Below, piece by piece: positions 16,967 through 25,049 of a stretch of DNA of 64,000 nucleotides. A program made the translations under genes and the position numbers. Positions within the stretch are counted from its first letter, which is position 1; each line of letters opens with the position of its first letter. The notes below the pieces were generated by a model. It ran no database searches. It was given only the letters and a program-made list of their open reading frames with translations, and was not told where the DNA came from. This stretch comes from Acidulodesulfobacterium sp021802425 (GTDB taxonomy: Bacteria > SZUA-79 > Acidulodesulfobacterales > Acidulodesulfobacteraceae): contig JAJZXJ010000003.1 of NCBI GenBank assembly GCA_021802425.1, forward strand, positions 37,743 to 101,742, read 5' to 3'.

Positions 16967-18322
16967 TTATTTTTTTAATAATCCGGCTATATATTCCAAA
17001 TTTTTTAATGATGACCCTTTATTTTGCGATATAAGATTTAAACCGCTTTCCCTTGCATCTTTTATTGCTTTCTCATCGTATAAGTAATATAATAACGCAT
17101 TATATAATTCTTCAGGAGACGCTACCTTTTTGCCTGCCCTGATTTCAATAATTTTATCTGCGATCTCCGCGAAATTTTCCACATATTTACCGAAAATTAC
17201 AGGCTTTCCAAAAAATAACGGCTCTAATAAATTATGTCCTCCGGCATGCACCATACTCCCCCCTGTGAAAGCGACATCGCATAAGCTATATATTGATATC
17301 AATTCTCCAATCATATCCACTAAAATAACAACCTTTAGACCGGCGGAACCCGTCTTTTTAAAGTCATTGTTAAGCGGAAGGGCAAGTTTATAATTTGACG
17401 AATAAATAGAGGAAAGCCTGTAATATTGCAAATTGTAGCCGCTTATAAGGCTGTCAACATATTCAAATCTTTCGGGGTGTCTTGGCGCTATAAAAAGGAA
17501 AAAATTTTCATCTTTTTTATCTAATTTTACAAAGGCGTCTAAAATCAGCCTCTCTTCTTCTTTATGAGTGCTGCCTGCAACTATTACCCTGCCGTCTTTA
17601 AATATATTTTTTAAATTTTCCATTTTTTTAGAAATTTCTTCCGTAAAATTTGCAAGGTTTGAATCAAATTTCATATTTCCGGTTATGTGGATGTTTTCCT
17701 TCTTTACGCCAAGTTTGAAAAATTTATCGTAATACCCGCCGGATGCGCAGAGAACTAAGCTGATGCTTTCAAAAACATATTTTAAAAAAAAATCAAGGGC
17801 TAAATAATTTTTATATGATTTATTGGATAACCTGGCGTTTATAATGGAAACCGGAATTTTTCTTTTTTTTAACATATTAAATAAATTCGGCCATATTTCG
17901 GTTTCAACGGATATAAATAATGCAGGCTTTATCATACCAAGAACGGATTTAATGGAAAAATAAAAGTCGTAAGGAAAGTAAAAAATATAAATATGATTTC
18001 CGGCTTTTTCGTAATATGTTTTTGCATAATCATAACCGGTTTTGGTGACCACGGAAAGATAAACGGGTTTTTGAATTTCTTTTATCAGCATAAGGGTAAA
18101 ATTTGCGGATGCTTTAACCTCGCCCAAAGATACGGCATGCACCCAAACCCCGTTTTCAAAATTCAATTCCCTTATGCCTTTGTTTATGAATGGAAAAAGT
18201 TTATTTAAAAAACCCGTCCCTCTTTTATCCCTTATAAAATAAAGAAATAGCATCCATATAAAGAAAAACGGCAGGATTATTATTAATAAAAGATTATATA
18301 AAATAAATAATGGCATTTTCAT
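16967..18322 (-). CDS. waaA: 3-deoxy-D-manno-octulosonic acid (Kdo) transferase
   Basis: Transfers Kdo from CMP-Kdo to lipid A precursor at the inner face of the inner membrane. The 451-residue GT-B protein has an N-terminal membrane anchor (about 5-30), the catalytic glutamate Glu68 in HAVSLGEVKA, SVVTKTGYDYAK, and the C-terminal VAGSTHKEEE, APRHPERF and GGHNLLEPLFFGKPVIFG motifs. Whether it adds one, two or more Kdo residues cannot be read from sequence. It is the last gene of the lipid A block, 28 bases after msbA. Confidence 0.95.
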   Translation of the reverse strand: MKMPLFILYNLLLIIILPFFFIWMLFLYFIRDKRGTGFLNKLFPFINKGIRELNFENGVWVHAVSLGEVKASANFTLMLIKEIQKPVYLSVVTKTGYDYAKTYYEKAGNHIYIFYFPYDFYFSIKSVLGMIKPALFISVETEIWPNLFNMLKKRKIPVSIINARLSNKSYKNYLALDFFLKYVFESISLVLCASGGYYDKFFKLGVKKENIHITGNMKFDSNLANFTEEISKKMENLKNIFKDGRVIVAGSTHKEEERLILDAFVKLDKKDENFFLFIAPRHPERFEYVDSLISGYNLQYYRLSSIYSSNYKLALPLNNDFKKTGSAGLKVVILVDMIGELISIYSLCDVAFTGGSMVHAGGHNLLEPLFFGKPVIFGKYVENFAEIADKIIEIRAGKKVASPEELYNALLYYLYDEKAIKDARESGLNLISQNKGSSLKNLEYIAGLLKK

Positions 18323-18350
18323 AATAAAAACTTATTAGAACACTTGCAGG

Positions 18351-20105
18351 TTAATTACCCATTTGCTTGATAAGAAGATTTTTATAAATACCGTTAACCA
18401 GGATTAACTCTTCATGGTTTCCGCTTTCAACTATCTCGCCATTGTCCAAAACATATATGGTATCGGCTCTTTTTACCGTGGACAGCCTGTGGGCAATGAT
18501 TATCGCAATTTTATTTTGGCACAGGCCGTAGGGGTTTTCATCCGTTCCAAACAGGGCGCCCTGAATCTCTTTTTCGGACTCGCTGTCCAAAGAAGAGGTA
18601 GCTTCGTCGAGTACAATTATAGGGGCATTTTTCAAAAAAGCCCTGGCAATGAGTATCCTTTGTTTTTCCCCTCCTGAAAGCCTTAATCCTGCTTCATCGA
18701 CAATCGTGTCATAACCGTTTGGAAGTTTCATAATGAAATCATGGGCAAAAGCAAATTCAGAAGCCTTTATTATATCCTTCATGTCTTTGGAAAAACTGCC
18801 GTAAGCGATATTAAACCTGATTGATTCATTAAATAAAATTACCTGCTGCGATACATAAGAAATACTATTTCTTAAATCCTTTAAATTAAATTCACGGGTA
18901 TTTATTCCGTTAATTAATATTTCCCCGCTGTCGGGATCGTAAAAACGGGGTATTAACATCGAAATAGTGCTTTTACCCGCCCCTGAATAACCCACGATAG
19001 CAATCGTTTTACCCTTTAACGCTTTAATATTTATGTTTTTTAAGTCGTAACCCTTGCTCTTATCATAACTAAAATAAAGATTTCTTATCTCTAAACTACT
19101 TATTTCCTCCGGCAATGAGCGTTGATGAGCGCCCATTTTTTCAGACTCGCCGTCTATTATCTCAAAAATCCGCGTTCCAGCCGCAATACCTTCCTGCAAG
19201 CTATTGTTTAGCCGTGACAGACTTTTAACCGGCTCGTAAAGCAAGAGAATTGCGGTTAAAAAAGAAAAGAAATTGCCGGGGGTATAGCCGAATTTTATTA
19301 CCTGCAACCCCCCTACAAATATGATGAGGGAAACGGAAACGCCGCCTATTAATTCAACAAACGGTACGGTTAATCCCCTTATCTTTGTCATTCTCATTAA
19401 GAATCTATAGAGATTGTCCGACAATTTTTTAAAACGGCTAATCTCAAGTTCTTCCATATTATAAGCCTTTACCGTCCTTAAACTTGAAATGGTTTCATCT
19501 AAAAACTTGGTAATATTACCCATTTCTGTCTGCGTATCCGTGCTTGTTTTTCTCGCTTTTTTCCCGAGCAGCGTAACAGGAATTATAACCACTGGAAATA
19601 ATACAAAAACGACTACCGCCAGATAAAAGTCCATATAAAATACGACAACGATAAGCACGAGTATTGTCAATATATCCTTCATAACCGCGCTTACCGAATC
19701 TGAAACCGTTCTTTGGATAATATTTATATCGTAGGTTATTCTTGCAATTAAAACACCTGTCGGAATCTTGTTTAATTTTGGGACGGGAAATTTTACGATA
19801 GCGGAATAGACCTCGTCTCTTAATGTTCTTATTATGTTCTGCCCGACATTACCTATATAATAAAACTCCGCATAATAGAAAATGTTTTTCACCACAAAAA
19901 TAGCCATCACGAGAATCGGGATCAATAGGAGATCTTCGTAGCTTTTTGTTATAAATATGTTGTTTATGAGGGGTTTGACGACATAAGCAAGAAGTCCCGT
20001 TAAAACAGAAACTATAGCCATACTTATCATAGCTAATATCAATCTTTTTTTATAAGGAAGTATATAAGGAACCAACCTTTTTAGGATATTAAAGTCCTTT
20101 TTCAT
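18351..20105 (-). CDS. msbA: Lipid A export ABC transporter, MsbA type
   Basis: A 584-residue half transporter with a six-helix membrane domain (about 15-300) fused to an ATPase. Walker A GYSGAGKST is at 372-380, the Q loop SYVSQQ near 416-421, signature LSGGE at 476-480, Walker B IIVLDE ending at 501 and the H loop IIAHRLST. It flips lipid A-core or phospholipids across the inner membrane. The family assignment comes from fold and length; the MsbA role follows from its place between lpxB and waaA. Confidence 0.93.
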   Translation of the reverse strand: MKKDFNILKRLVPYILPYKKRLILAMISMAIVSVLTGLLAYVVKPLINNIFITKSYEDLLLIPILVMAIFVVKNIFYYAEFYYIGNVGQNIIRTLRDEVYSAIVKFPVPKLNKIPTGVLIARITYDINIIQRTVSDSVSAVMKDILTILVLIVVVFYMDFYLAVVVFVLFPVVIIPVTLLGKKARKTSTDTQTEMGNITKFLDETISSLRTVKAYNMEELEISRFKKLSDNLYRFLMRMTKIRGLTVPFVELIGGVSVSLIIFVGGLQVIKFGYTPGNFFSFLTAILLLYEPVKSLSRLNNSLQEGIAAGTRIFEIIDGESEKMGAHQRSLPEEISSLEIRNLYFSYDKSKGYDLKNINIKALKGKTIAIVGYSGAGKSTISMLIPRFYDPDSGEILINGINTREFNLKDLRNSISYVSQQVILFNESIRFNIAYGSFSKDMKDIIKASEFAFAHDFIMKLPNGYDTIVDEAGLRLSGGEKQRILIARAFLKNAPIIVLDEATSSLDSESEKEIQGALFGTDENPYGLCQNKIAIIIAHRLSTVKRADTIYVLDNGEIVESGNHEELILVNGIYKNLLIKQMGN

Positions 20106-20144
20106 AGCAATTTTTGACTTGCCTTGGGGGTTAAAGGTTAAAAA

Positions 20145-21278
20145 TTAAACATTTTTTAATGTTTTATCATATATCAAATTAGCGGATGCTTCAAGCGGAT
20201 TAACGCCGGTTTTCAAGGTGGAAATTACATTTGAAATTTCATCTGTCATAGAGTTTTTATAGAAATCGTCTCTTAAAATTTTGTCTATTTCCGCAAAGAC
20301 ATTTTGAGGGGTGAATTTCGATTCTATGAGCTCCGGAACTATCAATTTATTTGCCATTATATTTATAAGTCCGATATACTTAATTCTGACTAAAACCTTG
20401 GCTATCAAATAAGTTAAAAAATTTAAATAATACACGATTATTACCGGTTTTTTATAAAATCCTGCTTCTAAAGAGGCTGTTCCGCTTGCAGCTACGATTA
20501 TGTCGCTTGAAGCTAAAGCATCTTTAACGGAATCTGTAATAATATACCAATCTTGAGATATATTTTCCTTTTTCAACGCCTGTGCGAAATAGGATGAATC
20601 TATTCCTTTTCTAAACGGGAAGATAAAAAAGGCGTCTTTATAAGCAGACTTTATAAGCTGTAAAGACTTGACAATTCGATTTGCGTGATATTTAAGTTCG
20701 GTTTTTCTTGAACCGGGTAAAAATGAAATTACGGGATAATTACTGCTCATTTCTTTAGCTTGCGCTTCCTGCCTATATTCTAACTCATACAATGGATTCC
20801 CAAAATAGTACGCTTCGATACCTGCTTTTTTATAAATTTCAAGCTCGAATGGAAAAATAGTAATCACAAATTTAATATACCTTTTTATAAAATTAATCCT
20901 TTTATATCTTGATGCCCATATTTTCGGAGGAATAAAATAAACTACGGGAATTTTTAACTTATGCGATAATTTTGCTATTTTAAAATTAAAAGAGGGGAAA
21001 TCGACCAATATGACAACATCCGGTTTATTAAGCCTTATCCAGCTTGAAACGTTTTTTAAAACCCTTTTGATTGTTTTTATCTTGCATATAACCTCCGTAA
21101 AACCCATAACGGCTAATTCATCGATGCCGGCAATCAGTTCTGCCCCTTCCGATTTTAGATTTTCTCCTCCCATCGCGTAATACATTGCCCCGGGTTTAAT
21201 TTTTTTAACGTAATTAATTAAGCCGGAAGCAAATATATCCCCTGAAAGTTCTCCTGCGATAATAAGTACCTTTGCCAA
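20145..21278 (-). CDS. lpxB: Lipid-A-disaccharide synthase
   Basis: Condenses UDP-2,3-diacylglucosamine with lipid X to form the lipid A disaccharide. The 377-residue GT19 protein shows AGELSGDIFASGLI at the N-terminus, YAMGGENLKSEGAELI, VDFPSFNFKIAK, the YFIPPKIWASRYKR motif and FLPGSRKTELKYH, followed by the C-terminal ASGTASLEAGFYKKPVIIVYY. It follows lpxI, which makes its substrate. Confidence 0.96.
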   Translation of the reverse strand: MAKVLIIAGELSGDIFASGLINYVKKIKPGAMYYAMGGENLKSEGAELIAGIDELAVMGFTEVICKIKTIKRVLKNVSSWIRLNKPDVVILVDFPSFNFKIAKLSHKLKIPVVYFIPPKIWASRYKRINFIKRYIKFVITIFPFELEIYKKAGIEAYYFGNPLYELEYRQEAQAKEMSSNYPVISFLPGSRKTELKYHANRIVKSLQLIKSAYKDAFFIFPFRKGIDSSYFAQALKKENISQDWYIITDSVKDALASSDIIVAASGTASLEAGFYKKPVIIVYYLNFLTYLIAKVLVRIKYIGLINIMANKLIVPELIESKFTPQNVFAEIDKILRDDFYKNSMTDEISNVISTLKTGVNPLEASANLIYDKTLKNV

Positions 21279-21310
21279 TTTTCGTCGGGCTTTAATAGTT
21301 TAACATAAAT

Positions 21311-22114
21311 TTACATTACATATATGGAAATGGATGATTCGTCCGCCTTTTTAATAAACTCTTCTTTGTTTAGAACAATAGTGTTGGCTTCGAAGGCTAA
21401 ACAGGTAGCACTAACCGCTATAAGCGAATCTATTGTTTTTTCGCCGACGGCAGGAACATCAAATCTTAAATCCTGGTTCGGCTTGTTGACTTTTACGACG
21501 ACAGCCCCGCCGCTTGCAAGTTTTCCTCCTCTTAGAATTGCTTCATCCGTTCCCTCTATCGCTTCTAACGCCATAACTGATTTATCCTTTATAACGGCGG
21601 TCTGTCCGATATCGGCGGCGGCAATCAATCTTGCAGCAGAAAGTCCAAAGTCGATATCATCCATTTCTTTTTTAGTGGGAACCCGTTTAGAAGCAACGCC
21701 CTTTGGCAAGAAAATCGAGGTTATATACTTAGTTTGCGGAACTACGGTTATGCCTTCTTTTTCAAAGAAATTGCAAATTGCGTTCAAGATAGTATCATCC
21801 CTTTTATCTTTAAGCGATAAAAAAAGCGTGATAGCCTTTAAATCCGGTTTGACCTTTTTAAACATAAGGGTTTTTTTTACCTTGCCTGCCATAATTACAT
21901 CTCTAACCCCAACGGAATTAAAAAATTTTACCAATTTCCCGAGCTGGCCGACACTTATATAAACAATTGAATCGGCATGATCCATTAAACCCTTGTCGGC
22001 TTCTTCCTCTATCGCGCACACATGCACGGAATACCCTTTGGATTTTAGTTCATTTATGTATATTAAAGGAAACTCTCCGTAACCGGCAATTATTCCAATA
22101 TTTTTATCTTCCAT
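21311..22114 (-). CDS. lpxI: UDP-2,3-diacylglucosamine pyrophosphatase, LpxI type
   Basis: A 267-residue DUF1009 protein that hydrolyses UDP-2,3-diacylglucosamine to lipid X. It replaces the LpxH enzyme of gammaproteobacteria and is typical of alpha- and deltaproteobacteria. Recognisable features are NIGIIAGYGEFPLIYINE at the start, VGQLGKLVKFFNSVGV, MAGKVKK, KRDDTILNAICNFFEKEGI and the C-terminal AVVVKVNKPNQDLRFDVPAVG. Its place between lpxA and lpxB supports the call. Confidence 0.94.
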   Translation of the reverse strand: MEDKNIGIIAGYGEFPLIYINELKSKGYSVHVCAIEEEADKGLMDHADSIVYISVGQLGKLVKFFNSVGVRDVIMAGKVKKTLMFKKVKPDLKAITLFLSLKDKRDDTILNAICNFFEKEGITVVPQTKYITSIFLPKGVASKRVPTKKEMDDIDFGLSAARLIAAADIGQTAVIKDKSVMALEAIEGTDEAILRGGKLASGGAVVVKVNKPNQDLRFDVPAVGEKTIDSLIAVSATCLAFEANTIVLNKEEFIKKADESSISIYVM

Positions 22115-22123
22115 AAATAAAAG

Positions 22124-22894
22124 TTACCTTGTTATGCCCCTTTTGGATTTTTCGATAAAATTAGTAAACTTTTCTATTTTATCCGAACCGTTTAACTCCA
22201 GTTTTATTTTTTCTAATGCGGCTTTGGTGGTAACTTTTGATTTATATATAATTTTAAAGGCATTTTTTATTTTGTCTATTTCTTCTTTTGAAAAACCCCT
22301 CCTTTCCAAGCCTATTCTATTTATCCCGTATATCCTTGCCCTGTCTCCCGATGCAATAAGATACGGCGGAATATCCTGAACAACCATTGAACCGCCGGCA
22401 ACCAGAGCCGATTCGCCGACTCTGACAAACTGATGAACGGCGCAAATACCTCCCAATATGGCATAATCGTGAATCTCGATATGGCCCGCTAATGTCGCAT
22501 TATTTGCGAGAATTACATGATTACCGATAATACAATCATGCGCCACATGAACATGCATCATAAACAGGTTAGAATCACCGACCGCGGTAATACCGTTTCC
22601 CGTTACGGTTCCGGTATTAAATGTCGCATATTCCCGTATGATGTTATTATTGCCTATGATAAGTTTTGTATCTTCCCCTCTGTATTTAAGGTCCTGCGGA
22701 ATTGAACCTATAGAAGCAAATTGAAATATTTTATTGTTATCCCCTATCGTAGTATTCCCTTCTATAACGACATGGGAAGCTATTTTATTATTCCTGCCGA
22801 TTTTTACGCCGTCTTTAATAACCGTATATGGCCCTACATCCGTTGAGTCGTCTATTATGGCGCCTTCATAAATAATTGCGGTTTTATCTATCAT
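22124..22894 (-). CDS. lpxA: UDP-N-acetylglucosamine acyltransferase
   Basis: First committed acylation of lipid A synthesis, moving a 3-hydroxyacyl chain from ACP to UDP-GlcNAc. The 256-residue protein is a left-handed beta-helix of hexapeptide repeats with the catalytic His119 in MMHVHVAHDCIIGN and the LpxA-specific C-terminal helices (INRIGLERRGFSKEEIDKIK). It lies 27 bases after fabZ and 9 before lpxI. Confidence 0.97.
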   Translation of the reverse strand: MIDKTAIIYEGAIIDDSTDVGPYTVIKDGVKIGRNNKIASHVVIEGNTTIGDNNKIFQFASIGSIPQDLKYRGEDTKLIIGNNNIIREYATFNTGTVTGNGITAVGDSNLFMMHVHVAHDCIIGNHVILANNATLAGHIEIHDYAILGGICAVHQFVRVGESALVAGGSMVVQDIPPYLIASGDRARIYGINRIGLERRGFSKEEIDKIKNAFKIIYKSKVTTKAALEKIKLELNGSDKIEKFTNFIEKSKRGITR

Positions 22895-22921
22895 AAACCC
22901 TTTTATCCTTAAATATATTTT

Positions 22922-23389
22922 TTATGGTTTTACAAAAGAAGCCATAAGGTCTGCCTCTGCGCATAATTTTCCATCGACTAAGGCTTTCCCGTGAAACATC
23001 CATATAAACTGCTTTCTTTTAACAAGTTCGACATTCAATACTATAGTGCTTCCCGGGAAAATCGGTTTTCTAAATCTTGCCTTATCTATTCCCATAAAAT
23101 AAGTGAGCATATTTTTTAGATCGTCGTCTTCTTCCGTTTTATATGCAAGAATTCCCCCTGCCTGAGCTAATGCCTCCAGAATAAGCACTCCCGGCATAAC
23201 GGGATAAGACGGGAAGTGTCCCTGGAAAAACGGCTCATTAATTGTGGTATTTTTAATAGCGGTAATAGATTTTCCTTTTTCGAGCGCAATAACCTTATCC
23301 ACCATAAGAAAAGGAAATCTATGCGGAAGAAGATTTAGTATCTCCCGAATACCTATTTCCGTCAAATTTGAAGACTCTTCATTAATCAT
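22922..23389 (-). CDS. fabZ: 3-hydroxyacyl-[ACP] dehydratase FabZ
   Basis: A hot-dog fold dehydratase of the fatty acid elongation cycle that competes with LpxA and LpxD for 3-hydroxyacyl-ACP. The 155-residue protein shows LLPHRFPFLMVDKV, the catalytic His58 in GHFPSYPVMPGV and Glu72 in LEALAQAGG. It lies 3 bases from the lpxD stop, the usual lpxD-fabZ-lpxA order. Confidence 0.97.
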   Translation of the reverse strand: MINEESSNLTEIGIREILNLLPHRFPFLMVDKVIALEKGKSITAIKNTTINEPFFQGHFPSYPVMPGVLILEALAQAGGILAYKTEEDDDLKNMLTYFMGIDKARFRKPIFPGSTIVLNVELVKRKQFIWMFHGKALVDGKLCAEADLMASFVKP

Positions 23390-23392
23390 TTT

Positions 23393-24436
23393 TTAGTCCC
23401 TTGTCTTTTCGATATCTTTTATTCTTTTAAAAAGTTCGGGGAGTCTTTTGAATAGCACAACCGAACTGCGCCAATCTTTAATAGAAAAAGCCGGGGAACC
23501 GGATATGATGTCGTTATCCTTTATGTTATGCGCAACGCCCGACTGTGCCGCTATTATAACGCCGTTCCCCACCCTGATGTGCCCTGCAATGCCTACCTGC
23601 CCGCCGATTGTCACATTATCCCCTACCTCCGAACTGCCGGCAATTCCGGTTTGCGCGGCAATCACGCAATTGCTGCCGATTATTACATTATGAGCAATCT
23701 GGGACAGATTGTCTATCTTTGTTCCCCTGCCTATTTTAGTAAAATCGGCAACACCCCTATCTACGGTAACATTTGCGCCTAATTCGACATCGTCATCCAG
23801 AATAACATAACCTGAATGAATAATTTTCACATAGCCGTTTTTATCTCTGGCATACCCAAATCCGTCGCTTCCTATAACGGAACCTGAATGAATTATGCAG
23901 TTATTACCTATTTTAGAATTGTCGTAAACGGTAACATTCGGATAAATCTTGACGCCGTCTCCGATCTTAACATTTTTTCCGATAAAAACATTGCTCATTA
24001 TATTGCAATCTTTACCTATAACAGAACCTGCATCCACAAAAACGCCCGGGTATAATATAGAGTTTTCGCTTATTAACGCAGTTTTATCGACTCTGGCATA
24101 TTGTAGAAAATCCTTAGAAACCGTTTTGTCTAAACTATCCTTCCCGCTAAATAACTGCGTTGCTTTTGCAAAGGCTAAATAAGGATTTTTGGAGTCGAGT
24201 ATAAGGAATTTAATTCCCGAAGGAAGTTCCCGTTTTAAAGACTCGTAATCCATAATTACCGCACAAGCCTTTGTTTCGCTAAGATATTTAAGATATTTTG
24301 AATTTGAAATAAACGAAATCTCATCGCTTTTCGCTCCCTGCAAAGAGCCGGCTCCCGAAATAAAAATATCTGCCGGAAGTTTGCCTATGCCGTGTAAAGA
24401 TAACTTTGAGACAATGTCGTTAAGCGGTATGGCCAT
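23393..24436 (-). CDS. lpxD: UDP-3-O-(3-hydroxyacyl)glucosamine N-acyltransferase
   Basis: Third step of lipid A synthesis, N-acylation of UDP-3-O-acylglucosamine. The 347-residue protein has the uridine-binding N-terminal domain (DEISFISNSKYLKYL), hexapeptide repeats forming a left-handed beta-helix (about 115-320), GSVIGSDGFGYA, the catalytic His249 in LSQIAHNVIIG, and a C-terminal helix (FKRLPELFKRIKDIEK). It follows ompH by 43 bases. Confidence 0.97.
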   Translation of the reverse strand: MAIPLNDIVSKLSLHGIGKLPADIFISGAGSLQGAKSDEISFISNSKYLKYLSETKACAVIMDYESLKRELPSGIKFLILDSKNPYLAFAKATQLFSGKDSLDKTVSKDFLQYARVDKTALISENSILYPGVFVDAGSVIGKDCNIMSNVFIGKNVKIGDGVKIYPNVTVYDNSKIGNNCIIHSGSVIGSDGFGYARDKNGYVKIIHSGYVILDDDVELGANVTVDRGVADFTKIGRGTKIDNLSQIAHNVIIGSNCVIAAQTGIAGSSEVGDNVTIGGQVGIAGHIRVGNGVIIAAQSGVAHNIKDNDIISGSPAFSIKDWRSSVVLFKRLPELFKRIKDIEKTRD

Positions 24437-24479
24437 AAAAATTAAAATACGATTTATATTATATGGTATTTACAATATC

Positions 24480-25013
24480 TTATTTTGAGTTCATCTGCGT
24501 TAAAACTTCATTTGTAATATCAATCCCGTTATCCCTGTAAACTACGCTTGGCCTGTCGATAACAAGCAGGTAGCCGTTTTTCTTTGCAATTGCGGTTATA
24601 ATAGCAGTGGCTTTATCTACTATTCCTTTTAAAAGCGTGTACCTTTTTTCTGCCATAACACCCTGAACATGCTTCTCCTCGGCTCTAAACTTTGAAATAT
24701 CCGTTTCAAATTCCTTTGTCTTATGCGCCTTTTCGCTGGCCGACATTATAGAGCCGTTCTGCTTTAAATCATTTTGAATCGCGGCTATTTTTTTTCTCAT
24801 CGTTAACAATCTGGCGGTATATGTGGAATACAAAGCCTTTAGCTCCGCATTGGCTTTTTTGCCCTGATTTGACATCGAAATAATATTTTGCATATTAACT
24901 ACGGCAATGGAGGAACCAGCTGCCCATACATTTTTTGAATTTGAATAAGTTAATGCCACGGCGAATAAAGTTAAAATTACCGCAAGACTTAAATTAAAAA
25001 TTAATCTTTTCAT
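24480..25013 (-). CDS. skp: OmpH/Skp-family periplasmic chaperone
   Basis: A 177-residue protein with a signal peptide (about 1-32, ending SNSKNVWA), then IAVVNMQNIISMSNQGKKA, the OmpH start motif, a long charged helical-hairpin section (about 55-120, many Lys/Glu) and a C-terminal strand-rich part (GYLLVIDRPSVVYRDNGIDIT). OmpH/Skp proteins hold unfolded outer-membrane proteins for BamA. The location directly between bamA and lpxD is the conserved arrangement. Confidence 0.9.
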   Translation of the reverse strand: MKRLIFNLSLAVILTLFAVALTYSNSKNVWAAGSSIAVVNMQNIISMSNQGKKANAELKALYSTYTARLLTMRKKIAAIQNDLKQNGSIMSASEKAHKTKEFETDISKFRAEEKHVQGVMAEKRYTLLKGIVDKATAIITAIAKKNGYLLVIDRPSVVYRDNGIDITNEVLTQMNSK

Positions 25014-25049
25014 AAAATCTCCTTGTTTTATTTTTTATTTTTTTTATCG